A stretch of 64,000 nt of DNA from Marinobacterium weihaiense. Its GTDB lineage: Bacteria > Pseudomonadota > Gammaproteobacteria > Pseudomonadales > Balneatricaceae. Made by a program: the position numbers and the translations under genes. Of this stretch, positions 16,115-26,250 are shown in pieces (position 1 is the stretch's first letter; each line of letters opens with the position of its first letter). Location: assembly GCF_019061305.1 (NCBI RefSeq), contig NZ_JAHQZT010000009.1:1-64000 (forward strand), given 5' to 3'. The notes under the pieces are model-generated. The model saw nothing but the letters and a program-made list of their open reading frames with translations. It had not been told where the DNA came from and searched no databases.

Positions 16115-17407
16115 ATGCTGGACAAGCTCTTCAAGCTCTCCGAGCACCAAACAACCGTCAAAACCGAATTGATCGCAGGCCTGACCACCTTCCTGACCAT
16201 GGCCTATGTCATCTTCGTCAATCCCACCGTCCTGTCGGATACCGGCATGGATCCGGGCGCCGTGTTCGTGGCCACCTGCCTGGCCGCCGCCATCGGCTGC
16301 TTCGTGATGGGATTCTTTGCCAACTACCCCATCGCCCTGGCTCCCGGTATGGGCCTGAATGCCTTTTTCAGCGTCACCGTCGTCGGCCAGATGGGCTACA
16401 GCTGGGAAACCGCACTCGGCGCCGTTTTCATTTCCGGGGTATGTTTTTTTCTACTGTCGATCTTTCGCATCCGCGAGTGGATCATCAACAGTATCCCCGC
16501 CTCGCTCAAGGGCGGCATCGGCGCCGGCATCGGCCTGTTTCTCGGCTTTATTGGACTGAAGAATGCCGGCATTGTCATCAATGAAGACACCACGCTGGTT
16601 ACCATTGGCGACATGAGCCAATGGGGCGCCATCATGGCCTGTCTGGGCTTTATCATCATCGCCACCCTGTATTACCGCCGCATGACCGGCTCGGTCATGA
16701 TCGGCATTCTGGCGATTACTCTGGTCAGCCTTGCGACCGGGCACGTCGAGTTCAACGGTATCCTGTCTGCCCCACCCTCTCTGGCACCAACCTTTGCCCA
16801 ACTGGACATCCAGGGTGCCCTCAGCATCGGCCTGGCAAGTGTTGTATTCTCGTTCCTGTTTGTTGATCTGTTCGACACCTCGGGCACACTGATTGCCGTG
16901 GCCCAGAAAGGCAAACTGCTGGATCAGCAAGGACGATTGCCACGCCTGGGGCGGGCACTGATGGCCGACTCGACCGCCACCATGGCCGGCTCGGTCATGG
17001 GCACCTCCACCACCACCAGCTACATTGAATCCGGCGCTGGCATCGCGGCCGGTGGTCGTACCGGCCTGACGGCGGTCATCGTCGGCATGCTGTTTCTGGC
17101 CAGCCTTTTCCTGTCACCGCTGGCCGGTACCATTCCGCCCTACGCAACCGCTCCCGCCCTGCTGTTTGTGGCCGTATTGATGACCCACAGCCTGGTCAAA
17201 ATCGACTGGGACGATATCACCGAAGCCGCACCGGTGGTCATTGCCACCGTCAGCATGCCGCTAACCTTTTCCATCACCACTGGCATCGCCTTTGGCATCA
17301 TCTCCTACACCGCCATCAAGGCCCTGAGCGGTCGCTTTGATCAACTCAACCCGGCACTCTGGGTACTGTCGGCACTCTTCGTAATCAAGATGGCTCTGTA
17401 CGGCTGA
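16115..17407 (+). CDS. NCS2-family purine permease (AzgA-like)
   Basis: A 430-residue transporter with about 12-14 hydrophobic helices. The N-terminal TVKTELIAGLTTFLTMAYVIFVNPTVLSDTGMD and APGMGLNAFF are typical of the AzgA (adenine/guanine/hypoxanthine:H+ symporter) branch of NCS2. FVDLFDTSGTLIAVAQKGKLLD and GTSTTTSYIESGAGIAAGGRTGL carry the conserved substrate-site loops. The exact purine is unknown. A strong bidirectional terminator follows. Confidence 0.92.
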   Translation: MLDKLFKLSEHQTTVKTELIAGLTTFLTMAYVIFVNPTVLSDTGMDPGAVFVATCLAAAIGCFVMGFFANYPIALAPGMGLNAFFSVTVVGQMGYSWETALGAVFISGVCFFLLSIFRIREWIINSIPASLKGGIGAGIGLFLGFIGLKNAGIVINEDTTLVTIGDMSQWGAIMACLGFIIIATLYYRRMTGSVMIGILAITLVSLATGHVEFNGILSAPPSLAPTFAQLDIQGALSIGLASVVFSFLFVDLFDTSGTLIAVAQKGKLLDQQGRLPRLGRALMADSTATMAGSVMGTSTTTSYIESGAGIAAGGRTGLTAVIVGMLFLASLFLSPLAGTIPPYATAPALLFVAVLMTHSLVKIDWDDITEAAPVVIATVSMPLTFSITTGIAFGIISYTAIKALSGRFDQLNPALWVLSALFVIKMALYG

Positions 17408-17530
17408 TACGGCTTCAGGCGTCCTTCGGGGCGCTAACAACTGGTGCTGACCGACCTGCAGCACTTTCCGCTGAAGCCTGAGACCAAGCCCGCCGACACA
17501 CAGAACAGAGAGCATGCGCCTACAGACAAT

Positions 17531-17568
17531 AAAAAAGGGGTGAAGACTATGTCTTCACCCCTTTTTTT
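17531..17568. terminator. Bidirectional terminator between permease and aceF
   Basis: GGGGTGAAGAC (17537-17547) and GTCTTCACCCC (17551-17561) form a perfect 11-bp stem with a 3-nt loop. It is flanked by A6 on the left and T7 on the right, so it can end both convergent transcripts. Confidence 0.95.
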
Positions 17569-17581
17569 ACCAATCGCCTGA

Positions 17582-19549
17582 TCAGAGAATCAGACGACGG
17601 ATATCACTCAGCAAGCCGTTCAGGTCGGTCAGGAAGCGACCGGCATCACCGCCATTGATGGCACGGTGGTCATAAGACAGGCACAGCGGCAGCATCATGC
17701 GCGGCTCGAACTCCTTGCCATTCCAGCGCGGCTTGATATCCGCTTTGGAGATCCCCAGGATCGCCACTTCCGGCGCGTTGACGATCGGCGTGAAGCCGGT
17801 GCCGCCAATGCCACCCAGGCTGGAAATGGTGAAGCAGGCACCCTGCATCTCATTCGGCTTCAACTTGCGATCTTTGGCCTTGCCAGCCAGTTCGGTCGCT
17901 TCACGCGCCAGCTCATAGACACTCTTCTTATCCGCATCCTTGATCACCGGCACCATCAGACCGTTCGGCGTATCCACTGCAATACCAATGTTGACGTACT
18001 TCTTGAGCACGAGGTGCTCGCCATCATGGTGCAGGGACGCATTAAACTTCTGATGACGCTTGAGCGCAATGGCGGCCGCCTTGATCATGAACGGCAGCGG
18101 AGTCAGCTTAACGCCCTCTTTCGCCGCCGCATCCTTCATGTCCTTGCGGAAGGCTTCAAGCTCGGTGATATCCGCATCATCAAACTGGGTCACGTGCGGA
18201 ATGTTCAGCCAGCAACGCGACATGTTGTCACGGGTGATCTTGTCCACCTTGCTCAGCTTGACCATCTCGGTTTCACCGAATTTGCTGAAGTCCACCGGCG
18301 GAATCGGCGGAATACCACTGCCTGCCGTTACCGCTGCCGCCGACCCTTTCTCGGTCAGCTGCTTGAGCGCCGATTTGACGTAAGCCTGCACGTCTTCCTT
18401 CAGAATACGGTTTTTGCGGCCAGTGCCAGACACGTTGGCCAGCTCGACACCGAACTCACGCGCCAGCGCCCGCACGGCTGGACCGGCATGCACCTTGCGA
18501 TTTTTCTGCTCCAGCGCATTCAGATCGACACTTTTATCTGCTGCCGGAGCAGCCTTGGCAGGTGCTGGTGCAGGAGCCGGTGCTGCCGCCTTGGGCGCTG
18601 CCGCAGCCGAGGCCGGGGCGGCTTCTGCCGGAGCACCCGCTACCTCAAGCTCAAGAATCAGGTCGCCTTCATTGACCTGAGCTCCTTCCTGAATCTTCAC
18701 GGACACCACCTTGCCGCCTTTCGGCGCCGGCACTTCCATGGAGGCCTTATCGGTCTCTAACGTGATCAAGCTGTCGCCTTCGGCAATTTCGTCACCAGCC
18801 TTCACCAGCACTTCGATCACGTCCACATCGGTGGCACCGGACAGATCAGGTACCGTTACCGGCTCGACACCACCAGACTGTGCCGGTGCTGCCGCAGGGG
18901 CAGTCGAGGCAGCTGGTGCTTCTGCCGGAGCCGCTTCAGTTGCGGGCGCAGATGCAGCGGCAACATCACCGGCAACCTCAAGCTCCAGCAGCAGATCACC
19001 TTCATTGACCTGATCACCTTCCTTGATCTTCATGGAAACGACCTTACCCCCCTTGGGCGCTGGCACTTCCATGGAGGCTTTGTCGGTCTCCAGCGTGATC
19101 AGACTGTCACCTTCGGCAATCTCGTCACCGACCTTCACCAGCACTTCGATCACATCCACATTTTCAGCACCGGACAGATCCGGCACCAGCACCGACTCGA
19201 CACTGGAAGCCGTTGATGCGGACGCTGCAGGTTGGGCCACGGACTCGGACGACACTTCAGGCTCAGCCTTGGCCGGCTCGGCGTCTGCAGGGGCTTCGGC
19301 TTGGGGTGCACCTTCAGCCTCTAGCTCCAGAATGGCGTCACCTTCGTTGCAGGTACCGCCTTCGGCCACGATGATGTTCTTAACCACACCGGCATGCGTG
19401 GACGGCACTTCCATGGAAGCCTTGTCCGTTTCCAGCACGATCAGGGAGTCACCTTCAGCAACGGTATCACCGACGCTGACGCACACTTCAATGATGTCGA
19501 CGTTTTCGCTACCGCCGATATCGGGCACTGTAATGGTAGTCGTAGTCAC
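17582..19549 (-). CDS. aceF: Pyruvate dehydrogenase E2, dihydrolipoamide acetyltransferase
   Basis: A 655-residue core component that transfers acetyl groups to CoA. Three N-terminal lipoyl domains repeat the lipoylation site ETDKASMEVP, each followed by an Ala/Pro-rich linker. An E1/E3-binding domain follows (VHAGPAVRALAREFGVELANVSG). The catalytic domain ends with SYDHRAINGGDAGRF containing the active His and Asp. The three-lipoyl form matches E. coli-type E2. No lpd gene follows; a terminator does, so E3 must be supplied from elsewhere. Confidence 0.97.
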   Translation of the reverse strand: MTTTTITVPDIGGSENVDIIEVCVSVGDTVAEGDSLIVLETDKASMEVPSTHAGVVKNIIVAEGGTCNEGDAILELEAEGAPQAEAPADAEPAKAEPEVSSESVAQPAASASTASSVESVLVPDLSGAENVDVIEVLVKVGDEIAEGDSLITLETDKASMEVPAPKGGKVVSMKIKEGDQVNEGDLLLELEVAGDVAAASAPATEAAPAEAPAASTAPAAAPAQSGGVEPVTVPDLSGATDVDVIEVLVKAGDEIAEGDSLITLETDKASMEVPAPKGGKVVSVKIQEGAQVNEGDLILELEVAGAPAEAAPASAAAAPKAAAPAPAPAPAKAAPAADKSVDLNALEQKNRKVHAGPAVRALAREFGVELANVSGTGRKNRILKEDVQAYVKSALKQLTEKGSAAAVTAGSGIPPIPPVDFSKFGETEMVKLSKVDKITRDNMSRCWLNIPHVTQFDDADITELEAFRKDMKDAAAKEGVKLTPLPFMIKAAAIALKRHQKFNASLHHDGEHLVLKKYVNIGIAVDTPNGLMVPVIKDADKKSVYELAREATELAGKAKDRKLKPNEMQGACFTISSLGGIGGTGFTPIVNAPEVAILGISKADIKPRWNGKEFEPRMMLPLCLSYDHRAINGGDAGRFLTDLNGLLSDIRRLIL

Positions 19550-19597
19550 AATAAGTCCTCTCGCAATAAACCAGTCAGATGTTCACTCGCCCGTCAC

Positions 19598-22291
19598 TTA
19601 CAGTGTCCAGGGCGCCGGCCTCTCCGGGTTGATGTTGAACGTCTGAATGGCCTTGGCGACAACCGAAGCCTCCAGCTTGCCTTCTTCCTGCAGCGCCTTA
19701 AGTGCCGCGACCACCACATAGTAGCGGTTGACTTCGAAGAACTCGCGCAGCTTGCCACGGGTGTCCGAACGACCGAAACCGTCGGTGCCCAGCACCTTGT
19801 AGCGGCGCGGGATGTATTCACGCAGCTGATCGGCGTACATGCGGATGTAATCAGTCGAAGCGACAACCGGACCTTCATGCCCTTCCAGGCACTCTTCCAC
19901 ATAGGACTTGCGCGCCTCTTCTTCCGGATGCAGCAGGTTCCAGCGGCTGACAGCCTGGGCATCACGGCGCAGCTCATTGATGGACGTGGTGCTCCAGACA
20001 TCCGCCTCGACACCAAATTCATCACGCAGAATGGTCGCCGCTTCGCGTACTTCGCGCAGAATGGAACCACAGCCCATCAGCTGCACCTTGAGATCGGATG
20101 CCTTGCCCTCTTCCAGCAGGTACATGCCTTTGATGATGCCCTCTTCGGCCCCCTGCGGCATTTCCGGATGCTGGTAGTTCTCGTTCAGCGTGGTGATGTA
20201 GTAGAAGCGGTTTTCCTGCTCCTGGTACATGCGGCGCAGGCCGTCCTGCACGATCACCGCCAGCTCGTAGCCGTAAGTCGGGTCGTAGGAGACACAGTTC
20301 GGAATCATCTGAGCCATCAGGTGGCTGTGACCATCCTGGTGCTGCAGGCCCTCACCGTTCAGCGTGGTACGGCCGGAAGTGGCGCCGATCAGGAAGCCGC
20401 GCGCCTGGGAGTCACCGGCCGCCCAAGCCAGGTCCATGATGCGCTGGAAACCGAACATGGAATAGAAAATGTAGAACGGCACCATGGCGCAGCCATTGTT
20501 GGCGTAGGAGGTCGCCGCGGCAATCCAGGCCGACATGGCACCGGCTTCGTTGATACCTTCCTGCAGGATCTGGCCGTTTTTGGACTCCTTGTAATACATG
20601 ATCTGATCAGAGTCGTGCGGCACATAGCGCTGACCTTCAGACGAGTAGATGCTCAGCTGACGGAACATGCCTTCCATACCGAAAGTACGCGCCTCATCCG
20701 GCACAATCGGCACCACGCGCTCACCCATCTGCTTGTCTTTCACCAGCGTGCTGAGCACACGGTTCAGCGCCATCTGGGTGGACAGGGTACGTTCGCCGCT
20801 GGACTTGAGCTGACCTTTGAAGGCTTCCAGCTCAGGGATCTGCAGCTGTTCGAACTCGGTACGGCGCGCCGGGTAGAAACCACCCAGCTGCTTGCGGCGC
20901 TCGAACATGTACTTCATCTCCGGAGAATCCGGCGACGGACGGTAGTACGGCACGCTCTTGAGCTGGTCATCGGACAGCGGGATGTTGAAGTTGTCGCGGA
21001 ACGCCTTGAGGTCGTCCAGCGCCACTTTCTTCATCGAGTGGGTATCATTCTTGGCCTGGCCGGACTGACCGGTGCCGTAGCCCTTGACGGTCTGCGCCAG
21101 AATGACGGTCGGCTGCCCCTTGTGGTGGAACGCCTGGTGGTAAGCCGCATACACCTTGTACGGGTCGTGGCCGCCGCGGTTCAGGTTCATGATCTCGTCG
21201 TCGGACATATCCTTGACCATCTCGGCCAGCTCCGGATATTTGCCGAAGAAGTGCTCACGGGTGTAGGCACCACCATTGGCCTTGTAGTTCTGCAGCTCGC
21301 CATCGCAGACTTCATCCATGCGCTTGCGCAGCAGGCCCTTTTCGTCCTTCTCGAACAGCGGATCCCAGTGACGGCCCCAAAGAACCTTGATCACGTTCCA
21401 GCCAGCACCCTTGAAGACGCCTTCCAGCTCCTGCACGATCTTGCCGTTACCACGGACCGGGCCGTCCAGACGCTGCAGGTTACAGTTGATCACGAAGATC
21501 AGGTTTTCCAGCTGCTCGCGGCCGGCCAGAGAGATGGCACCCAGGGTTTCCGGCTCGTCACACTCGCCGTCGCCCAGGAAGGCCCAGACCTTGCGATCAC
21601 CGCGCTTGACCAGATCACGCGCCGACAGGTAACGCATCACGTGCGCCTGGTAGATCGCCTGGATCGGTCCCAGACCCATGGATACGGTCGGGAACTGCCA
21701 GAAGTCCGGCATCAGCCAGGGGTGCGGGTAGGAGGACAAGCCATTGCCGTCCACTTCACGGCGGAAGTTATCCAGCTGCTCTTCGGTCAGACGGCCTTCC
21801 AGGTAGGCGCGGGCATAGATCCCCGGGGAGATGTGGCCCTGGAAGAACACCATGTCGGATTCGCGACCTTCGGGGCCATGGAAGAAGTAGTTGAAGCCGA
21901 TATCGTACAGTGTTGCGGAGGAAGAAAAGCTGGAGATATGACCGCCAAGCGCATCTTCGTTATCGTTGGCGCGCATCACCATCGCCATGGCATTCCAGCG
22001 GATGAAAGAGCGGATACGACGCTCCATGAACAGGTCGCCCGGCATGCGAACTTCGTCACGTGGCGAAATGGTGTTCACATAGGATGTATTGATGGTGGCG
22101 CCCGCATCAACTCCCATTGTAGACGCCTTGGCGCCCAGCTCGCGCAGCAGGTAGCGCGCGCGCTCATCTCCATCGTTTTTGGCGACGGATTCAAGAGCAT
22201 CCATCCATTCCTGGGTTTCGATTGGATCGATATCTTCAATCATGTCTCGCACTTTGCCTTCTCCGATCACTTGTAAGCGTGGATGTGCCAA
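19598..22291 (-). CDS. aceE: Pyruvate dehydrogenase E1 component (homodimeric)
   Basis: An 897-residue thiamine-diphosphate-dependent pyruvate decarboxylase/acetyl-transferring subunit. The ThDP motif appears as GDGECDEPE...[11 protein letters not shown], and the N-terminal [13 protein letters not shown] and [21 protein letters not shown] are family signatures. The gene lies 48 bp upstream of aceF. A palindromic operator lies in its promoter region. Confidence 0.97.
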   Translation of the reverse strand: MAHPRLQVIGEGKVRDMIEDIDPIETQEWMDALESVAKNDGDERARYLLRELGAKASTMGVDAGATINTSYVNTISPRDEVRMPGDLFMERRIRSFIRWNAMAMVMRANDNEDALGGHISSFSSSATLYDIGFNYFFHGPEGRESDMVFFQGHISPGIYARAYLEGRLTEEQLDNFRREVDGNGLSSYPHPWLMPDFWQFPTVSMGLGPIQAIYQAHVMRYLSARDLVKRGDRKVWAFLGDGECDEPETLGAISLAGREQLENLIFVINCNLQRLDGPVRGNGKIVQELEGVFKGAGWNVIKVLWGRHWDPLFEKDEKGLLRKRMDEVCDGELQNYKANGGAYTREHFFGKYPELAEMVKDMSDDEIMNLNRGGHDPYKVYAAYHQAFHHKGQPTVILAQTVKGYGTGQSGQAKNDTHSMKKVALDDLKAFRDNFNIPLSDDQLKSVPYYRPSPDSPEMKYMFERRKQLGGFYPARRTEFEQLQIPELEAFKGQLKSSGERTLSTQMALNRVLSTLVKDKQMGERVVPIVPDEARTFGMEGMFRQLSIYSSEGQRYVPHDSDQIMYYKESKNGQILQEGINEAGAMSAWIAAATSYANNGCAMVPFYIFYSMFGFQRIMDLAWAAGDSQARGFLIGATSGRTTLNGEGLQHQDGHSHLMAQMIPNCVSYDPTYGYELAVIVQDGLRRMYQEQENRFYYITTLNENYQHPEMPQGAEEGIIKGMYLLEEGKASDLKVQLMGCGSILREVREAATILRDEFGVEADVWSTTSINELRRDAQAVSRWNLLHPEEEARKSYVEECLEGHEGPVVASTDYIRMYADQLREYIPRRYKVLGTDGFGRSDTRGKLREFFEVNRYYVVVAALKALQEEGKLEASVVAKAIQTFNINPERPAPWTL

Positions 22292-22360
22292 GATCAGCCA
22301 GCGCCAGCGTGGATTGCACGCGAGAGCACATCGAGCCGTCCCGGTTATTGTGGTTTTATG

Positions 22361-22375
22361 TGTAGTAATACTACA
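22361..22375. promoter_or_regulatory. 15-bp palindromic operator candidate at aceE
   Basis: TGTAGTAATACTACA is a perfect palindrome around a central A. It fits the general FadR-subfamily pattern TNGTnnnACNA but not the PdhR-box sequence seen upstream of pdhR. On the minus strand it lies just downstream of a TATGAT -10 candidate (22387-22382), overlapping the expected start of transcription. A related, degenerate site lies at 22443-22459. Confidence 0.55.
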
Positions 22376-22462
22376 TTTGCATCATACTTTTGTCTATAAA
22401 GCCCCATGAGCTAGGGGTTTACCCACACAAAGACCCTGCCTTGTGTAGTATTATGACACTTG

Positions 22463-23236
22463 TCAAGCCTCCTCCTCTCGGCTCAGACTAGACCGTCTTA
22501 ACGCTCTTTCCAAGCGGGTGCGCTCGCGCCCCTGTTCCAGCAGCACCTCCTCGACAAATGCCAGATGGTCATGCGCCGCCTGTCGGGCCGCCTCGGGCTT
22601 CGATTCCAGAATGGCCTGCAGCAGCAGCTGATGCTGCTCATGGATGCGCTCGCGCATGGCACCTTCGGGATAGATCTGCTGCAGGTTGTCCCAGATGTGC
22701 TGACGCAGCAGATTGAACAGGGCCCGCATCATGTGCAGTAGCACCACATTGTGGGTGGCCGCTGCGATGGCCAGGTGGAACTCGACGTCGGCGGCCACTT
22801 CCCGATCGAAGGACTTGTCGTCATGACAGGCCTGCAGACGGTCGAAGCAGGCCTGAATGGCCGCCTTGTCGGCCGGCGTCGAGCGCAGCGCCGCATAATA
22901 GGCGCTGACGCCCTCCAGCGCGTGACGAAACTCCAGCAGGTCATACTGCGACTCGGGGTGAGCCTTGAACAACTCCAGCAACGGATCCGACAGGCCAGCA
23001 CCCAGATCTTCGGACACGAAAGTGCCGCCGCCCTGGCGGCTGATCAGCAGCCCACGCGCGGCCAGCTTTTGCATGGCTTCGCGCACCGAAGGACGCGAAA
23101 CTTCAAACTGTGCCGCCAGCTCCCGCTCGGGCGGCAATCGCTGACCTGGCTGCAGCGTCCCCTCCAGAATCATTGTTTCCAGCTGCTGCATGATGACATC
23201 GGAAATACGCGGCTGCTTGACGCGTTTATAGACCAT
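22463..23236 (-). CDS. pdhR: FadR-family pyruvate/lactate-responsive repressor (PdhR-like)
   Basis: A 257-residue GntR-superfamily regulator. The N-terminal winged helix (ISDVIMQQLETMILEGTLQPGQRLPPERELAAQFEVSRPSVREA pattern) is followed by an all-helical FCD ligand domain (EFRHALEGVSAYYAA, DVEFHLAIAAATHN) with the family's Asp/His metal-ligand positions. Its place upstream of aceEF matches PdhR. The divergent neighbour is a D-lactate dehydrogenase-like gene, so LldR is the alternative name. Two PdhR-type boxes lie upstream of its start. It probably represses its own operon and the divergent gene, with pyruvate as the likely effector. Confidence 0.88.
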   Translation of the reverse strand: MVYKRVKQPRISDVIMQQLETMILEGTLQPGQRLPPERELAAQFEVSRPSVREAMQKLAARGLLISRQGGGTFVSEDLGAGLSDPLLELFKAHPESQYDLLEFRHALEGVSAYYAALRSTPADKAAIQACFDRLQACHDDKSFDREVAADVEFHLAIAAATHNVVLLHMMRALFNLLRQHIWDNLQQIYPEGAMRERIHEQHQLLLQAILESKPEAARQAAHDHLAFVEEVLLEQGRERTRLERALRRSSLSREEEA

Positions 23237-23280
23237 ACTTGCTCATGTCCTGTCAGAGGTATCAATCTGCTTGAAAATAA

Positions 23281-23295
23281 ATTGGTTTGACCAAT
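23281..23295. promoter_or_regulatory. PdhR-type operator 1
   Basis: ATTGGTTTGACCAAT is a perfect match to the ATTGGTnnnACCAAT PdhR box of E. coli. It lies 45 bp upstream of pdhR and upstream of the divergent promoter. Confidence 0.85.
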
Positions 23296-23323
23296 ATTTC
23301 AAGAAAGCGCATGCAAAATCACG

Positions 23324-23352
23324 TTGACAGGTCGATGCCGACACTCTTAAAG
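23324..23352 (+). promoter_or_regulatory. Promoter of the D-lactate dehydrogenase-like gene
   Basis: TTGACA (23324-23329), a 17-bp spacer and TTAAAG (23347-23352) give a plausible sigma-70 promoter starting near 23359. It is bracketed by the two PdhR-type boxes, whose centres are 93 bp apart. Confidence 0.55.
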
Positions 23353-23373
23353 TCCATAAAACCAATCTGGTTA

Positions 23374-23388
23374 ATTGGTCTTACCAAT
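23374..23388. promoter_or_regulatory. PdhR-type operator 2
   Basis: ATTGGTCTTACCAAT, again a perfect PdhR box, lies just downstream of the predicted start point and 12 bp before the coding region. Binding here should block transcription of the plus-strand gene. Confidence 0.85.
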
Positions 23389-23400
23389 ATCGGTGATTGT

Positions 23401-26250
23401 ATGAAACCTGAGTTCCGCGCTTTCCACGAACAGCTGCAACGCTTCATCCCCTCCGAACGGCTGATAACCGACCCGCTGCGTACCTTGGCCTATGGCACCG
23501 ACGCCAGCTTCTATCGTCTGATTCCACAGATCGTGGTGCGTATCGAAAGCGAAGACGAAGTCTCGCACTTGATCGGCCTGGCGCACGAGCACGCCATTTC
23601 GCTGACCTTCCGCGCCAGCGGCACCAGCCTGTCGGGACAGGCGATTACCGACTCGGTGCTGGTCCAGCTGGGCGACGGCTGGACCGACTATCACATCGGC
23701 GATAACGCCCATACCATCCGGTTGCAGCCGGGCATCATCGGCGCCCAGGCCAACCGCTATCTGGCCCCCTTCCAGCGCAAGATCGGCCCGGATCCGGCCT
23801 CCATCAATGCGGCTCGCATCGGCGGCATCGCCGCCAACAATGCCAGCGGCATGTGCTGCGGTACCGCTCAGAACAGTTACCGCACCCTGCACAGCATGCG
23901 CATGGTACTGCCGAACGGGGCCGTACTGGACACCGGCGATGCAAACTCGGTGGCACGCTTTCGCGAGCAGCACCCGGCTCTGCTCGATAGCCTTGCCGCC
24001 CTGGCCGAGCTGACGCGTGCCAACCCGGAACTGAGACAGCGCATCGAGCACAAGTACCGTCTCAAAAACACCACCGGCTACGCACTCAATGCCCTGATCG
24101 ATTTCACCGACCCGATCGATATTCTTCAACACCTGATGATCGGCTCCGAAGGCACTCTCGGTTTCATCGCCTCCATTACCTACAACACCGTGCCCGACCA
24201 CCCGCACAAGGCGTCGGCACTGATCTTTTTCGACAGCGTTCGCACCACCTGCGAAGCCGTGGCCAGGTTGAAGCCCACCCCGGTGGATGCCGTCGAACTG
24301 ATGGATCGTGCCGGCCTGCGCTCCGTGGAAGACAAACCGGGCATGCCCGGCTTCATTCGCGAACTGCCGAACGATGCCGCCGCGCTGCTGGTAGAAACCC
24401 GTGCTGTCAGCGCGGAGGCTCTGCAGAACCAGATCGACGCCATCGAAGCGGTACTGGCACCACTGGATATCAGCCACCCCTACGCCTTCAGCACCGACCC
24501 GGAGGCGTGCGCCCGCTACTGGGCCATTCGCAAGGGACTGTTCCCGGCGGTCGGTGCAGTTCGTGACACGGGTACCACGGTGATCATTGAAGATGTCGCC
24601 TTCCCGGTGGAACGCCTCGCCGACGCCGTGACTGACCTGCACCGCCTGTTCGCGCGCTGGGATTACCCCGAAGCACTGATTTTTGGCCATGCTCTGGAGG
24701 GCAATCTGCACTTTGTCTTTACTCAGTCCTTTGAAAGTGACGACGCTCTGCGACGATATGAAGGCCTGATGGACGACGTGGCAGAACTGGTGGTCAACCG
24801 GTATGACGGTTCCCTCAAGGCCGAACACGGTACCGGGCGCAACATGGCCCCCTACGTCGAGCTGGAATGGGGGCCGGAAGGCTACCGCCTGATGCAACAG
24901 ATCAAGCAACTACTGGATCCGGCCGGCATCCTCAACCCCGGCGTCATTCTCAACGACGATCCACAGGTCCACCTGAAAAATCTCAAACCCATGCCGGCCG
25001 CACACCCGCTGGTCGACAAATGCATTGAATGCGGCTTTTGCGAGCCGGTTTGCCCCTCCCGCGACCTGACCCTCACGCCACGCCAGCGCATTGTGGCCTG
25101 GCGCGAGATCAGCGCTCTGGAGCGCAGCGGCCAGGACCCGGACCGTCTGCAGCAGCTGCAACGTGATTACGCTTATCAGGGCGACGCCACCTGTGCCGCT
25201 TGCGGGCTCTGCTCCACCAACTGCCCGGTCGGCATCAACACCGGCGACCTGACCCGTCAGATACGCCACGATCGCAATATCTCGCGCACTCCGATGGCCA
25301 ACTGGCTGGCCGAGCACTATGGCGGTGTCATGCACACCAGCCGCCTGTTGCTGGGCGCCGCCGACCGTACTCATCAGCTGCTGGGCACCGCACGCATGCG
25401 CCGCCTGACCGGGGGGGTTCGCACGCTCAGCGGCAACCGTGTGCAGCAGTGGACCCCGGCTATGCCCACGGCATCGCCCCGGGTTAAGATCGACGCGACT
25501 CCCGCGCCGACACCGGCCGGTCAGGTCGTGTATCTGCCCAGCTGCGCCAGCCGCACCATGGGCCCCATGCGCGGCAGCGTTGAAACCGCTTCACTGGCGG
25601 ACACAACGGTGCAATTGCTGCACAAGGCAGGCTTTGAGGTCATCCTGCCCCTCCGGCTGGAAAGCCTGTGCTGCGGCATGCCCTTCCAGTCCAAGGGCAT
25701 GTTCGAGGCCGCCGACCTCAAGCGTCAGGAACTCATGAAACAGCTGCTGGACGCCAGCGATGGCGGGCGGATTCCGATCTATTCCGACACCAGCCCCTGC
25801 AGCCTGCGCCTGCAGGAAGGGCTGCCGGCCTCGCTGCAGGTTTTCGACAGTATCGATTTTCTGGACCGTTTCGTCCTGACACGGCTCGACATTACCCCTG
25901 TCGAAGAGCCAATCGCACTGCATGTCACCTGCAGCAGCCAGCGCCAGGGGCTCGACACCGCACTCAAGCGCATCGCGTCGGCCTGCAGCCGGGATGTGGT
26001 GGTCCCGGAGCAGATCACCTGCTGCGGTTTCGCCGGCGACAAGGGCTTTTCGACGCCGGAACTCAATGCCAATGCACTGCGCTCCCTGAAGGCTCAGGTG
26101 CGTCACTGCAACGGCGGTTATTCCACCAGCCGCACCTGTGAAATCGGTCTGAGCCACCACAGCGGGATCGAGTATCGCTCGCTGGTATACCTGCTCAACC
26201 GCTGTTCACGTCCCAAGCCAGAAGAGGAGATTGCTCATGTCACTCCCTGA
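23401..26250 (+). CDS. FAD/Fe-S D-lactate dehydrogenase-like oxidoreductase
   Basis: A 949-residue fusion of a GlcD-type flavin dehydrogenase and a GlpC/LldE-type iron-sulfur subunit. The FAD-binding region shows FRASGTSLSGQAITDSVLV and DPASINAARIGGIAANNASGMCCG. Two 4Fe-4S motifs follow near residues 540-610 (CIECGFCEPVCP and CAACGLCSTNCP). The C-terminal part has cysteine-rich CCG motifs (LCCGMPF, TCCGFAGDKGF). The architecture matches the quinone-dependent D-lactate dehydrogenase of Pseudomonas lactate operons. The start at 23401 follows the operator; a longer frame upstream runs through the operators and is not used. The PdhR boxes support a lactate/pyruvate role; other 2-hydroxyacids are possible. 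Confidence 0.87.
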   Translation: MKPEFRAFHEQLQRFIPSERLITDPLRTLAYGTDASFYRLIPQIVVRIESEDEVSHLIGLAHEHAISLTFRASGTSLSGQAITDSVLVQLGDGWTDYHIGDNAHTIRLQPGIIGAQANRYLAPFQRKIGPDPASINAARIGGIAANNASGMCCGTAQNSYRTLHSMRMVLPNGAVLDTGDANSVARFREQHPALLDSLAALAELTRANPELRQRIEHKYRLKNTTGYALNALIDFTDPIDILQHLMIGSEGTLGFIASITYNTVPDHPHKASALIFFDSVRTTCEAVARLKPTPVDAVELMDRAGLRSVEDKPGMPGFIRELPNDAAALLVETRAVSAEALQNQIDAIEAVLAPLDISHPYAFSTDPEACARYWAIRKGLFPAVGAVRDTGTTVIIEDVAFPVERLADAVTDLHRLFARWDYPEALIFGHALEGNLHFVFTQSFESDDALRRYEGLMDDVAELVVNRYDGSLKAEHGTGRNMAPYVELEWGPEGYRLMQQIKQLLDPAGILNPGVILNDDPQVHLKNLKPMPAAHPLVDKCIECGFCEPVCPSRDLTLTPRQRIVAWREISALERSGQDPDRLQQLQRDYAYQGDATCAACGLCSTNCPVGINTGDLTRQIRHDRNISRTPMANWLAEHYGGVMHTSRLLLGAADRTHQLLGTARMRRLTGGVRTLSGNRVQQWTPAMPTASPRVKIDATPAPTPAGQVVYLPSCASRTMGPMRGSVETASLADTTVQLLHKAGFEVILPLRLESLCCGMPFQSKGMFEAADLKRQELMKQLLDASDGGRIPIYSDTSPCSLRLQEGLPASLQVFDSIDFLDRFVLTRLDITPVEEPIALHVTCSSQRQGLDTALKRIASACSRDVVVPEQITCCGFAGDKGFSTPELNANALRSLKAQVRHCNGGYSTSRTCEIGLSHHSGIEYRSLVYLLNRCSRPKPEEEIAHVTP

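Noticed and set aside
19394-22276. 960-codon plus-strand open frame opposite aceE
   Set aside because: aceE on the minus strand has unmistakable family motifs; the opposite frame is a His/Arg/Leu-rich artefact of codon bias.
23371-24909. 512-codon minus-strand open frame opposite the lactate dehydrogenase-like gene
   Set aside because: It overlaps conserved FAD-domain codons of the real gene and would cross the operators; no protein features.
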